DNA of 64,000 nucleotides from NCBI GenBank assembly GCA_004352715.1, contig SCFE01000058.1:1724826-1788825 (forward strand), read 5' to 3'. A program made the translations under genes and the position numbers. Of this stretch, positions 24,352 through 37,912 are shown in pieces. The stretch's first letter is position 1; each line of letters opens with the position of its first letter. The DNA comes from Hofstenia miamia. Taxonomy: Eukaryota > Xenacoelomorpha > Acoela. Under the pieces are notes generated by a model. The model worked only from the letters and a program-made list of their open reading frames with translations. It was not told the DNA's origin and did not search any database.

Positions 24352-26214
24352 TACTGAAGATATAACTAAATCCGTACATTGTTTAATCCAGATCGCTTGC
24401 TCAAAAGCAATATGGAATAATTGCACAAGTGTAGTATTGTTAAATACAAAGTTTCTACTATGCAAACATTGGTACTTTAAAATTTTGGAAATTGCTGGAC
24501 ATGACCCGCGATTTGAGTTGGCTGTTTCTCGTGTAAAAGGATTTTTTGTTTCACTAAATTCGCAATTATTGACTACATTTATAGGTCTTAACATTGCATG
24601 AATGTATGATGTGTTACATGTAACTGTTTTGTCACATGACAAATAATACTACCACATATTTTCCCACTATTGGCTAGTACGTACGTGTTTGTTTTGGTGA
24701 TATATTGCTGCTTTCAAGACGTCAGTAAGGCATTCATTATACAACCAATTTAAATCCAAAACGCTAAAAAACCACTGTTCCCATATAAAAATTTGTAATC
24801 TTTTTTTCGTCTTAAGCATATAAAATTTTTTTAAGTCGTGCAATTCCTTCTCCTGGTCTGAATGAAAAAGTAAATCAAATCAGGATGTGTCGGTTCATGG
24901 ACTACTAAATATATAGTAAACCATGGTAGGATCCAAAAAATTGACCAATTTTTAACCCTGATCCAGTCTAAATAGCTTGATATTTTTACGATTATATTCA
25001 TTATATATATATATATATATATATATATTGATTGCTATTGAGTTAATTTTCACAAATGCTTTATTTGAATGCCTTTTAAGATATAAAACGCTAACAAGAA
25101 ATGTCACCAATTTAGACTTAAATTCTCCGCAAATTCTTATCTAAGCATTTTCAAGGAGAGGCTAAAATCTGATGTAAATTTGATTATGATTCTTAAAGCA
25201 CAATAGTTCTATTCTATTCAGGATTAACTTTTTGGTGATTGGTTATTAAGTATGAAATTACTTTCTCCCTTCGTACTTACTCATATAGTAAACATTTATT
25301 TATCATATTTTTGTAAATTCTTTAAAATACATGTAAAATATTGGCATTTTTATGAAACATAAACTCCCATGTATTCTAGTAGAACTCCATGGAAATACAC
25401 ATTCTGTAGCTTTTTTATACTTTTTAACCCTACAAAAGAAAAAGGTATTGTATATTGCAATATATTAAAAATGTAATGTTTCTTTGTATTTGTGTAAAAA
25501 AGTTACGTGTGCAAAGCTTAGAAAAATGTAATATTAATGAATTTTTCAAAAATCATTTTTTTCTTCAAGTATAACTTGCATGCGTAGGTGGACATAAAAC
25601 CATTTAAATCATAACAAAACTTTTCACTAGTTGGCATATTTTAAAAGGTTTAGATATCTTGAGAGTTTTTAAACAGAAATTATAAGTTTTCAACCTTTGG
25701 CAAGCTTCACTTCCTGTGGTAATTTCAGTATTAGTGACTATGATAAGTACGTGAGTGGTGGCTTAATATTATCTTGTAGTGTCATGCATGCACATGTACG
25801 CTTGTTTGCAAAGATTCAAGATGTAATAGCAATATAAGCATCCCATTTTGCATTTCAGTGTATTTTTTGTATTTTTAATAGAGAAATGGAGTTCTATTTT
25901 ACTAAAATACACTGGACATAAACGAAAGGCTATAAATTAATATATTGAATGTGCTTGGCAGTGCATTCATCCTTTTACTCGAAACGGTCGACTGGAAATT
26001 CACTATCGGTCCTAATCGAAATTAGGTTAGTAAAACTCATGAACAGCTGCAAAAGATTTCTCTCGCATACTTAACTTTATGTAAAAAGTTTAAATGATTT
26101 AATAAGTGGTACAATAAGGTAACTCAACTCTGCATACATTTATTGGATGTTGAGTTATTCTATATGTTTTGAGAAATTCACAACTACAACATTGGAAACA
26201 ACTCACAGATAGAA
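24352..26214. other. Non-coding stretch
   Basis: A 105-codon minus-strand frame (24325-24642) starts inside the foldback element's right end and has no recognisable product; its length is within chance for this much DNA. TA run at 25002-25029. Confidence 0.4.
25002..25029. repeat. (TA)n microsatellite
   Basis: Uninterrupted TA run. Confidence 0.95.
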
Positions 26215-27470
26215 AGGAAAGTGTTTATATTCTTTTTTTTAAACCTTGCAAAAGCATTCAATTCTATAGATGATGAAATATTTATTAAAAAATTGAAAGA
26301 TACATACAACTTCGACCTTACTTATTCTTCACTTATTGATGATTACTTAAATAATAGATATCAATTTGTTCAATTTAAAAATAAATCATCAAATCTTTTG
26401 AAAATTGAAAGGGGTGTTCCGCAAGGTTCTGTTTTGGGTCCTTTGTTGTTTAATATCTATATAAATGATATTTCAAATCACATAAATATAAAATGTATGT
26501 TATATGCAGATGATACATTAATCTATACAACAAACATCGATCAACTACAATCCAATTTATATCTCATACATGATTACTATAACAAACACATGATGACTCT
26601 AAATATTGAAAACCTACTTTTATGCAGATGAATAAATTAACAAAAGGCGAAACAAAGACAAAACTGTATCTTAACAAAAAAAGAAATAATGGAGCAACCA
26701 ACAATCAAATATTTAGGAGTGCTAATTGACAATCAACTAAAATTCAAAGATCATAGAAATTCTTTAATTCAAAAAATGGCTGGTACCATCAAGTTAATTA
26801 AAAAAATAACAGATATATTACCAAGAAAATGGATCGCAATGTTATTTAAGTCAATGGTTGTATCAAAATATACGTCTTCTTGTTACTTGCTAACAAATCT
26901 ATGTAAAAATTCTAAAATAAAATTAAATAAGATTTTCAATTGGATGAACAAAATTATCAATAGCAATAATAATCGAATTAAAAGAAAATTGGCAAAAGAT
27001 TATATGGAAATATTTTATAAAATGAAGGATAACATCTCCCTAAAATATAATATTAGACGTGGTACATATCAATATAAGAAATTTAGAAGCAAAATTATGA
27101 AGAATTTTTTCATAAATATTGCAGTAAAATTATGGAATAAATTGGATCTGAAAAAGAGTTTCAATTGTTTAAAATGAAAGTGACTAATTTTATCAAAAAT
27201 GCTCCAACAAAGAATTATCTTAACAGTCAAAGAATTTCTTCTATTAATCTAAAATTAATGACTAAGAACTTTTTTAACTATCCATAGAAAATAATTTTCG
27301 AAACTAAAATGAACTATTATAGTAACCAAGAAATGTCACTATCTTTACCTCTGCAACAAAGAAATAGAAACAATTCAGTTAGTACTTAATAGTGGCTTTT
27401 TCTACACTTTTTTCTATATTGTAGAAAGCACTGATTTTATTAATAAATAAATAATAAATAAATAATTTGC
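26215..27470 (+). pseudogene. 5'-truncated LINE with intact YADD reverse-transcriptase core
   Basis: ORF2 remnant of a Jockey-superfamily-like non-LTR retrotransposon. The first frame (26221-26631, 136 codons) starts inside the RT fingers with LAKAFNSIDDEIF, contains [19 protein letters not shown] (about 26413-26470) and an intact catalytic YADD at 26503-26514. A short deletion or frameshift near 26620-26690 separates it from the second frame (26689-27177), which begins IKYLGVLIDNQLKF (thumb) and runs through the basic C-terminal region to about 27290 after a further frame change. The 3' end has an AATAAAT-type tail (about 27437-27466), as seen in several non-LTR families. The endonuclease and RT N-terminus are missing. 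Codon use is extremely AT-rich and lysine/asparagine-rich, matching the surrounding composition. No target duplication could be fixed. Confidence 0.9.
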
Positions 27471-27501
27471 TGTGCTAGAAATAAATAATACAAACAAAAA
27501 T

Positions 27502-27502
<1 letters not shown>

Positions 27503-27538
<36 letters not shown>
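27503..27538. repeat. (TA)n microsatellite
   Basis: TA run shortly after the LINE 3' tail. Confidence 0.95.
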
Positions 27539-27543
<5 letters not shown>

Positions 27544-27876
27544 TGAAAGGTTTTGGATGTGAGGGGACAGACGTCCTCCGTACCTTTTCAAAAACCATCT
27601 AAGCATTATGTGGATCTTTTCTGTGAAAATTGTTATAAAGCATAATTTCTTAGTGATTTTCATAAAGCTAAAAAAATTTTTTCAAGAAATGTTCCAACCT
27701 CCCTTGATTAAAAAGCTTCTTAAATAGATTAGCCCTCACTTGCATACACACATACGCTAAAGTTTTGTGAAGAACCTCATTAATAATTGAAATTTTAGCA
27801 AAATATGAATAGATTTTCTATAACTTGCAAATAAATAATCATTTTATAATAATTCTAGAAAATAAATTTGAGCCAC

Positions 27877-27900
27877 CCACAGTTCAAAATTTTCTAGGAC
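27877..27900. repeat. Orphan hAT-type terminus
   Basis: Read on the minus strand this gives CAGGCGCGGTCCTAGAAAAT, resembling the CAGGGGCGGATCTAG ends of the hAT-type elements elsewhere in the window. No matching opposite end or 8-bp duplication was found. Confidence 0.35.
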
Positions 27901-28136
27901 CGCGCCTGATCGTCAGTACAAATGTGTGGGATTACAATTTTACACTCACTACATAAGAGAGTTGTTAAAATATGCATACACTTAAAATATGTTCAAAAAT
28001 TTGTATAACGTGGTTGATTAATCATTAGTTCATTCATATTGGCGCATTTTATGCACAAAGACTTCAGCTAATTTAGTGTTTTTGCTTTTAACTAATATTT
28101 TACTCTTATATTTGATGACTTGGTGTTTATGCAAAT

Positions 28137-28143
<7 letters not shown>

Positions 28144-28174
<31 letters not shown>
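28144..28174. repeat. (TA)n microsatellite
   Basis: Uninterrupted TA run. Confidence 0.95.
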
Positions 28175-28175
<1 letters not shown>

Positions 28176-31100
28176 TGGCACTACGTACTTTTTTTTTCTA
28201 AGAAATATATTAGCTCTTTTTACAGGGAAATTCATACATTGGTTCTATGTAAATATCTATCTATCTATATAACATATCAAAAATATGTTAATTTTTTAGT
28301 TATCTTTAATTTTTAACCTGAGTGTTTAAAGAAATTGTTAAACCATAATTGCTAGATCTTAGATTAAGCTTGTTGCAAAATACTTATTCAAATATTTTCT
28401 CTCACAACACTGTAATACAAAAAATATATAAATTGCATCAAAACGCTTATTAGAATTTGATGTGCTAAATACTTAAGAACCTTGGAATATCTCTTTTCCT
28501 TCATTTTGTCATTGTGATTTTGCGAAAATCACGGTATCAACATGATGGTGCACATATGTAAAATATTTTCATTCTTTTTAGAAAAATTTGATTACTTCAT
28601 TGCCATATATAATATCTTGATATTTAATCAAAATTTTAGCAATTATATTATTTAGCAGCTTAACAAAAAATTAGACTTTCCTATCATTTTTGCTAAATAG
28701 GTGCCATGTATTATAAAAATTTCGTTTTACTGGCTTTTTGTACAGCCGAATTTCAAAATTCACAATAGATAACGCCAATATATGAATATATGTGCACATA
28801 TATATATATATTTATTTATATCTAAGTATTATTTATATACATAAGCAATTTGAAATGTGGAATGAAAAATTGCCCAAATCTCCATAAAGCAGAAGGGGGA
28901 GTTGAAGTTTTAATACTACAAAAAGAAGGCTGGTTTTTGTAAAAATACTAAAAATTATAAAGTTTAGTGCTTAGGACAGCCACATAGTTTGATGTACGGA
29001 GTCTCTCGGGAAACATCTACGATTTTTTAATTGGAACAAGAAAATTTTAATGTTATTTTCTTCCGCTAAGAATAAGAAGGTTGATCTTGTATCGAGCTGT
29101 ACGCACTGAATATTATGCTACATATATTCCTTCAAAAAATGCTTTATTACATTATAATTTTAAGCTAATTGAAACAAAGGTCGCTTTTCTCTAATGCATG
29201 ATTTCCACTTCAGCTTCTATTTCAAAGTGAGATTTTGCGAATTAATAACCAGCCGAAGATGAGTTTCATTCTCTAAATTTTCAAAATTTGATTCGATTTT
29301 ACTATTTCAGATCAAACAGTACTTGAATAGTGATATTCGAGTCCGATTACAACCAAGGAGCTCTGAATTATATGTAATGAGGCAAAGATTTTGTGTTAAA
29401 ACAGAACAATGATAGAACAATTAGCCAATTGTTTAAAATATTCTTGAATTTTAACAGAGTAATCTGTGATTTTTAGTAAAATATATGAAAATTTAAAGTA
29501 TAAGGATAATATTAACAAGGAAAAGAAATTTAATATTTGATTAAAAAAATCCTGCGAAATGTATCAGATTATACACGTTTTCTTCTTCTATTTGTTCTTA
29601 TTAATTATTAAATATTATAAAAAGTGTTAAAAGCTTTGTTGAAGAGTATTTTCAGATGATAGAAATGAGTGATCAGTTACTATTATGGTTTTTAAATGGA
29701 TAATCTAATTGTATTGTTGTGGGCTATATATTGTTCAAACATTTTCTTGTAATATGTAATATATTTTGCTTAGAAATTAGTAAAAATTGCCAGCACTATT
29801 AAACCGAAATTATTTTCATTAGTGAAATAGAATATATACTAATTGCAATTTCTATGCGTGAAAATTTTTGAAGATATATCACGAATTTGCCTAATTATAA
29901 ATTGCTTCCAATATGTTCTGTTAAATTCTAGTTAGTAGTTTCAGTCTGGAATTATATGTGTGCTCTTTGAAATTAAAGAATGCTGTGAGATTTTAATGAA
30001 AAAGAAATATGTAATTGTACTTTAATAGATGGCCGAAAGGTAGTACACCTATCATTCTTTTCAAAAGCTCACACTTCAACAATGCTTCAAAAAACTTAAG
30101 TTAAAGGAAAATGTAATACTATGCATTATTAAATAAATATTTAATGAGTTTTAATGACGTCTAAGAGTATCATTCAAAAGTAGAAGTTAAAAAATTTGAA
30201 TTCCTACACATATTGTACCGCAACATTATATATTTAAGTGAATAGATAAATGCTGGATATGTTTCGGCTTTTTTAAAGTTGCCCAGAGCTATTATATGTT
30301 TCTGTTGAATTTTTGAAATTTCTTTAGCGAAATGGGATGTAATCATGTTTTTTAATTAAACAATGTACATGTATTAAAACTCACTATAAATTGTAAACTA
30401 AGGAATCTTAGATTGACGGATTTTTTACAGCTTAGAAACTTTTAGAACTCTACTCGTATCTTTTACTTAAATTTTTTTTACTTGTATTCTTAGCACAATT
30501 TTAGTTGCGTATTTCATTTCCTTTCTGTATTATACCGCGCCAATCACATCCATGACGCATAGGTCTCCAGGGATCTGGGCAAGCCGTCTATACACAGAAG
30601 GCGGAATAAAAAATTTCCAAGAGTTAGACCTGAACTTAAAAAGGTAGTGGCAGAAATGCACTAATACCGTACAAAAGTCTACGAAATCAGCCTTACGTGG
30701 CTCTTTAATTAATTGATTACTCCGATTTCTCATGAATGTTTTAGCTTTGAAAACATTCTTATATAATTTCAATAGACTCCTCAGATGCCCTTTTTCACAC
30801 ATTTCATTAATTGTATATGGATCAGTAATCTTACACAACCGTTCACTGAGTTCGAATACTTTTCAACTTTGAATGCAGAGTTGTATGCACTATTGTCGTT
30901 CAGTGCAATTATACCTCAATGTGTTTTTCGATCCTGAATATCTAATTCTCTAGATTATGATCATTCAACAATGGTGGCCTCGCTACTATAATTAGAACCA
31001 TCTGGATTAATTCTACTTGAGTTCCTTTGTCAAAAAGTGATTTAATGTTCTCGTTATAAACTGAAATGTTTTAACTGCATAGAATAGTGTGTTAGACCTT

Positions 31101-32869
31101 CTTTTCTTTAACCATAAACTGCTTAGGAATTTTCTTATATTTTTTGTTGATCTGTTGAAAAAAAATTAATAAAGATATCCAACATCTGAAAACATCACTA
31201 GATAAAAGAGTGTCTTTTCCTTCTTGTACGTTTTGGACAAATTAAAGCAAGTCTAGTTCTAATTTTGATAATAAATTTAGTTGTTGCTCCCATGAGCCTT
31301 CGACCTCCTGATTACTTGAAGATTAGGATTGGAGAGAATTTAAACTTTTTTTTAAAAATTTGGATTTTTAGTGAAAAGTACTTCAGCCACAGCAAGGCAC
31401 TTTGAACCAATTATCAAGATGAACTTCGAGCACGTTGACCAATAGATTTGTACATATCTAAATATTTAAAAATTACATAAAACCTTAAGGAAAATTGCAT
31501 GAAAATGTGAAATCACGGTATTGCCTATATAAAGAAGTTTCAGTTTCAGGTTAAGCAATTGAAAATCGGTGATGTTCTTTCTAGCTTCGATCACTTGGTG
31601 TACCCCTTCCCTACACCATTTTGGAGCTAGTATTTATAAAATTCTTCTGTCAATTACTATGTACATTTTCGTTATCATCCTAACAATCGCCATGCTGAAG
31701 CTGGTCTTGTATTTCACTAGTTTATCTCCTGTTCATACTTAAACATCACCCATTATTGTTTTAGAATTTAACAAAAGTATGCAAAATTTAAAAATTTTTA
31801 TAAAATCATTTACACCATTTGAGTTAATAGCTCGAAAAATTGCGGAATCATAAATATAGTTAATTCAATATTTGCTTAATAATAAATATGGATTCATTAT
31901 ATAGATATAACTGAACATTTTTTGGAAAACATTGCCCAAATTCTTCTAAAAATTTGTACTTGTGACTAAGAAATTCAATATACACTGTATATAATAAAGT
32001 TTATAATATTTGGTTGAAAATCATTTCATTCTCAAGAAGAGACATTTAAATTTCCAAAATAGAAAAGTTCAAGCCCAACTTCACTCTATATATTTTAGCT
32101 GTTGTCTTCAACTGCAACGGAGTGTTTGTCGAACTGAAGACCAATATAATATAGTTTTTAATTTCAATTATTCAACTTCCTACGATGTTTATTCAAAATA
32201 AGTTTTACACTTCTTTGTATGCAGGAAAATTTATTTAATAGGAGCATAATAGCAGACACTATGTATTTTCTACAAAATTGAATTTTTTAAAGTACTTCTT
32301 TTTAATTATTCAAAATATTTGTTTCAATTCCGAATTCCATTGTTATGTATGTCAAATTTTTAATGAAAACTGAAATATTTGTGCAAAATTGATGAGTTCT
32401 CATATGCCAAAATTGTACTTCAATTAGTTTTGCTTCACAGAAGTACTATATATACCGGAACTGTAATTTTCCAAAGTTAAATCTAATTGGTTTTTAATAC
32501 TTTGTGAAAAATTAGTTTTATCTAAATATATATAAATGGATTTATAATTATATACATTCGGAATGCACTAATTGACATTTCACATTAATAATGTATATCT
32601 AAAAATAACTAGTTTATAGAATTAATTTTTCAATTAAAAATTTTCAATATTTGCAGCAGATTTACATTGTATCATGGGTTACTAAGATCACGGATGTTAA
32701 GCTAGCCAAACACGGTAAAAATGTAAAAATAGATAGAAATTTTCAGGTAATGGATGGTTGAAACGTTCAGAAAGTATAGTTTTGAGAATTACAACATTAA
32801 TTCCAGATGAAAATATCTTTTGACACAAGACAATATATAATTATGGAACATAATCTCTTTGCTCGCTAA

Positions 32870-33065
32870 AAACGCTTTGTCAATGCTTGTGCAACATATC
32901 CATCTGCTTTGCGAAGCCTTTTAATTGTACGCCATTGAACCATTGCAATCTATGACATATGCCGTAGGTGTTTTGAAAGACATACTTAATGACTTGCACC
33001 GTTGAAATACCACGCTCAATTGCACTGAAGATCCGAAGTTGTTCATTCATTATGTCCATTCGTTA
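32870..33065 (-). pseudogene. Tc1/mariner-like DNA-binding domain relic
   Basis: From an ATG at about 33061 on the minus strand the frame reads MDIMNEQLRIFSAIERGIST, then VQVIK, and after a frame change IAMVQWRTIKRLRKADGYV to about 32880. The pattern (short N-terminal segment, an alpha-helical AIERGIS-VQVI region, then RTIKRLRKADG) resembles the paired-type helix-turn-helix at the N-terminus of Tc1/mariner transposases. No catalytic domain or terminal repeats were found nearby. The assignment is by pattern only; a different helix-turn-helix protein cannot be excluded. Confidence 0.4.
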
Positions 33066-33494
33066 CACTTTAGAAAAATATGAAAAAGTGTCTTTTAGAG
33101 GCTGCTAATTACATCAAAAAGAATTCTTCTTATTAGCGAATGCATAATAGGCTAAAACACTAGTAAACAACAAATATTCACAATTCATATATAAACAAAA
33201 ATTCAACATGCAAATTCTCAAAACATTCTGGTCGCCCAAGTATAACTTTCAGGCAATGATTTTCATAATTTTCAAAAGCTTTATGTTAATGCAGATCTGA
33301 AAATCGGGTATGTTGGACATTCTTGTAATTATTACAAACTTCAACTAATTCCATTAATGGAAAATCAGGCTCTGCAACGTCAGATTTTTTTAAATCTTCT
33401 TTGCATGTTAGGCGAAAGTATAAAGAAATGATTTTCATTCGACCACAAGAACTTTATGCTAAAGATAGACCTTATTTTATGTGTAATGGCTTAC

Positions 33495-33629
33495 CAATTT
33501 GCATGATGTCTTCAGCGTAGAAAATCTTTCTATTATCATTTTTGGGAAGTTGAACAGCACAAAACCTGCTCGTAATTACTAGTGGGACTCGTAACGATAA
33601 GGAAACGTAGCGGTTATATTCAATAATTA
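33495..33629 (-). CDS. Candidate internal exon, symmetric phase 1
   Basis: Minus-strand open segment between a splice acceptor (TTTTCTCAG ending at 33630) and a strong donor (CAAATTG followed by GTAAGC at 33494-33489). It is 135 bp and phase 1 at both ends, so it can be skipped without changing frame. It encodes about 45 residues, including SRFCAVQLPKNDNRKIFYAE and EDIMQI. The patch is GC-richer than its surroundings. I recognise no domain. It lies 4.3 kb downstream, on the same strand, of the receptor exon at 37913-38241, whose 3' phase (1) is compatible, so it could be that gene's next exon. This is only an inference: the peptide does not show the basic third-loop or TM6 pattern expected there. 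Confidence 0.33.
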
Positions 33630-34523
33630 CTGAGAAAATGTCAACTTCTCTAACAAGCGGTAACAAATCTGGTATAGAGGGATTTTGCTAAGAACATAGA
33701 AAGATGTATGACGTCATAGAGGTAACTGATACATTATTGATTTACAATTGTGATGTATCTCTGTTAAATTCTATTTTCTTCATGGGAAAGACTGAGCAGA
33801 ATCCAGATTTCTAGAAGGATTTACAACCAATAAGAGTTGTTTTGTTATAGAAATCGTGGTTTCTGAAGCATGTTGAAGCATATTAATATAAGAATCTCAA
33901 TAGAAAATGTATGCCTATTCTTTACGGAAAATTTTCTCACTTGTCGATATAATCTAGTGAATTTTGCATTGATTACTGAATAGATCTGCTACATACAAGT
34001 GTAGACTGCAGCTATTTGACATCAACTTCAACAAGTCTCTTAAAGGTAAGTGGTCTCTTCGGATTGCAAAGTTTCGACAAAAGCGCTGCTGTAGGCTTTT
34101 TGTTTCAGCGGCCCAAAATATTGGTAATGGGCGCTTACATTGTAAAGACAGCTTTGAAATACTTTACAAACCACGCTGCTACATTTAGTATTAGCACTCT
34201 CAGAATGTAATGGGAATCTGAGCATACGTGATTAATATTGTTGTTGTAATTTGCAATATAAGATTTAACTTTGAAGATATATTCAATTTTATAAGGACTT
34301 GCTTTCCATTATTTTTTAAGGTAATTCAACTATAATTAAGTACTAAAATATTAATGGGACTTTATTATAATAATGAAATCTATTTACGGATTCCATTACT
34401 TCATTTTAGGTTCGTTCATTAATTTAAAAATTCAATGCACATGAGTTTATTGAAAAAATACCTAACTACCAAAAGCCGTAAGAAATTAAATATACAATTT
34501 GAAATTCAACCTAATTTAAATTA

Positions 34524-35065
34524 CAGGTTGGTCGCTAGAAACCGGAAAGTTTGAAGTTCAGATGAGATTATGTATAAAAATTGTAAACCAACAAGTTTAT
34601 TGTGGGGGCGTGTCCACAGATGTTCACCGATATACGAAATGTAATGGATAATCAAATATGGAAATGGCAGCAGGATGATGCTAGGTTTCACACAGCAACG
34701 ACTTTAGTTCAATATCTTCAACAATCTACTCCTAATTTCATTGGTCCTCCAAAAGTACAGATTTAAATGTTATGAATTATTGCGTTTGCAGCTTGTTATT
34801 AATAGAATTTCAAAACTGTCGACGTGACAAACTCTATTGATGATTTGAAAACAAGCTTGAGTAGAGCTTAGAACGATATCTCACAAGTTATTCTTTAAAA
34901 CGCTACACAAATTTGGCTTTTTGATTAAGGCGCTACTATGAAGTGCACAGACGGCATTTTGATCACCTATGAGTGCAATACAACATATGCCTTTAAAAAT
35001 CTTTGTAAAAGTTATTCTTTGTAAAAATAAATAGTTGTTCGACAAACTTTCTAGCAACCACCCTG
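34524..35065 (+). mobile_element. Internally deleted Tc1/mariner element
   Basis: Complete outline of a small Tc1/mariner copy. Inverted ends CAGGTTGGTCGCTAGAAA (34524) and, inward from 35065, CAGGGTGGTTGCTAGAAA match 16 of 18, flanked by TA on both sides (34522-34523 and 35066-35067). Inside, the second catalytic Asp region is readable as WQQDDARFHTATTL (about 34663-34704, compare WQQDGARPHTA), then GPPK, a short deletion removing the WPPRS segment, then DLNVMNY (about 34760-34781) with the third catalytic Asp/Glu region. The N-terminal half, including the DNA-binding domain and first Asp, is absent. At 542 bp it is about two fifths of the length of an intact element, with several stops. Confidence 0.85.
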
Positions 35066-35067
35066 TA

Positions 35068-37912
35068 ATTGAGAAAGTAATAATAAATAATTAATGTTTA
35101 TACATAATAAAATTCATATTCAGATGCTCTTAATACCCGACCCGCCAGTGAAAGGGTTCATACAAAAATTTAAGAATTTAATGCCTACCCGCCGAATATC
35201 CATACCTTCAACTTAATACTAAGGCAACCAAAAATTAATAATGTTAATATTTAATGTTAATTCTAGAATTGTAAAAATACATTATAAATGATTGGGTAGG
35301 ATCATATTATAAAGTTATAGTGCTAATAAAAAGCTAATATTTCATTTTAAAGTTAATACAGTTAATAGTCTGTTTTTAAGTTAATGTAGTGCATTTTAAT
35401 AATTGCTTAAAACAATAGCAATTCACCATTTAAGGATCAAGTACGTGAATATGGTTAATTTGTGCTAAATGTGTTAACATTTTATGTTTGCCAATTATCA
35501 TAGTGAGCAGCAGTACTTTCAACATATTTTGAAAATTCTCTGCATGCAAATGAATTGCATTTTTGGAATAAATTTGTGTAGATAATCATGCCATTATGAC
35601 TTTGGGCAGAAAAGGCACATTTCTCTGATGAGACACTAGATCATTTGTTGCTGAGATATATCCCACTTTAAGTTAGTTTTTTTATTTATAAAATTCCGAG
35701 AGAAATTTGTTGGAATACTTAAGCACACTAAGTTAATGTTTTGCCTGCTATTTCTATCAAACTACAAGTCAGCATCAGTGGCTTTCAAACGGAGTTTCTC
35801 TTTTAAATTCATATCTATAGAAAGAAACTTTTTGCTTGAGAATGTAAATATTTATATTGGTTTTCATTACAATGCTTCAAGTAAACATTTACAATATGGA
35901 GCTTTCCTTAGGTTAATAAAACAATAAAATTTCGCAATTTTAGGGGTAATTTCATGCATGTTTATGGGGTTAATGCTTTGGTTGCCCTCCATATAACAGA
36001 GCTAATGTATTAATTCGTCTAAACTATAAGCCAATTAGCAAAAACTGCTGCAAAACTAAAAATCGATTGTATTTGCCACGTAAGTTATTGACTTTGTCAC
36101 CTAACTGCCAACTCCTATAGCTTTGGTAGCAGTTTAAATAAGAGTATAGGGATAAAGTCCCATGATATTTAAGTAACCTTTTTTATACTACACATTAATT
36201 ATTAGCATTACTTTCTATTAAGGAAAACATAAAACGCATGTAGAAATTAAGTTCAATTTTTTAAACACAAAATGCTCATTTACTTGTGAAGGAGTAAACA
36301 GGATTTTTCACCTATACCATAATTGATTGTTGTAATTTGAAAACTAATTGAGATGTTCAGGAAGAAATAAATACAATAATAAAACGTTTCAGTCCGCACC
36401 CAAGCATTTAACCTTAACCTCCTGGCCTCCATTTTAAAGGACAAACTGTTTTTTTTCATTTAACAAGAGTTTTCTCCAAGCCTATTCGCAAATTCGATAT
36501 TCGTGAGGCTTGGGCCATACTGAAAATTGCTATGAAAGCGCATTGCTAAAGTTGTTGAAAAGATTAACAACTTTTCTTTAAATATTTCGAATTTCGGAAA
36601 AGGATTTAAATTTTCTCCATGCCTAATGATAATGTTTTTATTTAGGTTTTCAGCTCATGAAAGCAAAGAATTTTGACTGTTTCTTGATATGTGCAAATAC
36701 ATCTCAAGCCGATTGAGGCCCATATATATATATATATATATATATATAAGACGATTAAAATTCGCCGATTGGCAAAATATACAGATTATTATTGGGAATT
36801 GAATATGCAGCCATGCTTATTAAAAAATTTTATGCCACATGTGGTTCGTAGCTTTTAAAATTTAGAACTAATAAAGGTAACATTTTATAGAAATGAATAT
36901 AATTCATTTTCATTGGCAAAAAATAGGAAACCACAAATAGTATATGACTGTTAAGACTAAAGCTAAAATATCGATTAAAAAACATTAAATTAATAGAATT
37001 TCTATATCCCATAGTATTATTGTAGTTGTTTATTAAAGTGTGTTAAGCAATAAAGCAAAACGAAACGAAATGTTAATTATTTGTATAATATGTCAAAGAG
37101 CGTTTTTAAACATTGACTTTGAATAGAAATACAATTTTCAAGAAGATATACCCAATTACAAGTGCTAGTATCTTGTAACTGATCTATTCTAATGTAGAAG
37201 GTGCTGTGATATAAGAACTGTGAAGTAAATCAACGCAGTTAAAATTTCAATTTTCCAAGTGATAACTAGACGAGTCACATAAATTTTTCAGTGTAGCCCC
37301 ATTTTTCAATGGAATTTCTTAAAATTTTGTCAAAGCTTTTTGTTTTGCTAGTGAGCGATGTTTGTAACATTTTTCTACTATCTGCAATTTTTCAAGGTAG
37401 ATTTTAAGTCACTAAATAAATAATTTAGGTTAAAAATAATTAATGAAGCTTAGGCAAATATCGAAGAGTGAAAAATTATGTGATCACAAAATCTATGTTG
37501 ATCATAAAATACAGGAACGTGTTTCTATTTAGAGGAACGCCATCTCATATTATAGGCTCCGTAAAACTCAGTCCAGCCAACCCGATGCATGTCGCTTTCC
37601 CAAAGTAATGTTTTAACTTTTATTGCATTTTCAACAAGATTTATAGCTTTAGAGTGGTTAAAAATGAGAAAACTCAAACTTTAATTTCTAAAGAATATTG
37701 AAAAAATATTGAAAAATTGAAGAATTTTATTAAAGTACTATTGCATAAAATTATTTAACGTTTGTAAACAATGTTTTCATGGGTCAATACGTAATTTTGT
37801 ATTGCTGATGTCCAGATATTCATTGTTTTACAATATAACGTTATTCATTAACATAAATCTAAGCATATTTAAAAAAACCTCATTAGTAATTTGGGTTATT
37901 ACTAAATTTTAC
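35068..37912. other. Non-coding stretch, probably intronic or downstream of the receptor exon
   Basis: No coding signal recognised. Short CCCGACCC and CCCGCC motifs at 35139-35195 recall sub-terminal repeats of hAT-type elements, but no ends were identified. TA run at 36722-36748. On the minus strand this is downstream of the receptor exon donor at 37911-37912, so much of it may be intron. Confidence 0.4.
36722..36748. repeat. (TA)n microsatellite
   Basis: Uninterrupted TA run. Confidence 0.95.

Larger units (their letters stand above)
27471..32869. other. Long stretch without recognisable gene
   Basis: Contains TA runs at 27503-27538 and 28144-28174 and one orphan transposon-like end (27877-27900). 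A 102-codon minus-strand frame at 30530-30838 (ending PPSVYRRLAQIPGDLCVMDV) lies in a slightly GC-richer patch, but I cannot assign it. Everything else is short frames in AT-rich DNA. Confidence 0.4.

Noticed and set aside
24325-24642. 105-codon minus-strand frame
   Set aside because: Its end overlaps the foldback element and nothing in it is recognisable; one or two frames of this length are expected by chance.
30530-30838. 102-codon minus-strand frame with a slightly GC-rich setting
   Set aside because: No recognisable domain, length within chance, and the plus strand is also partly open there.
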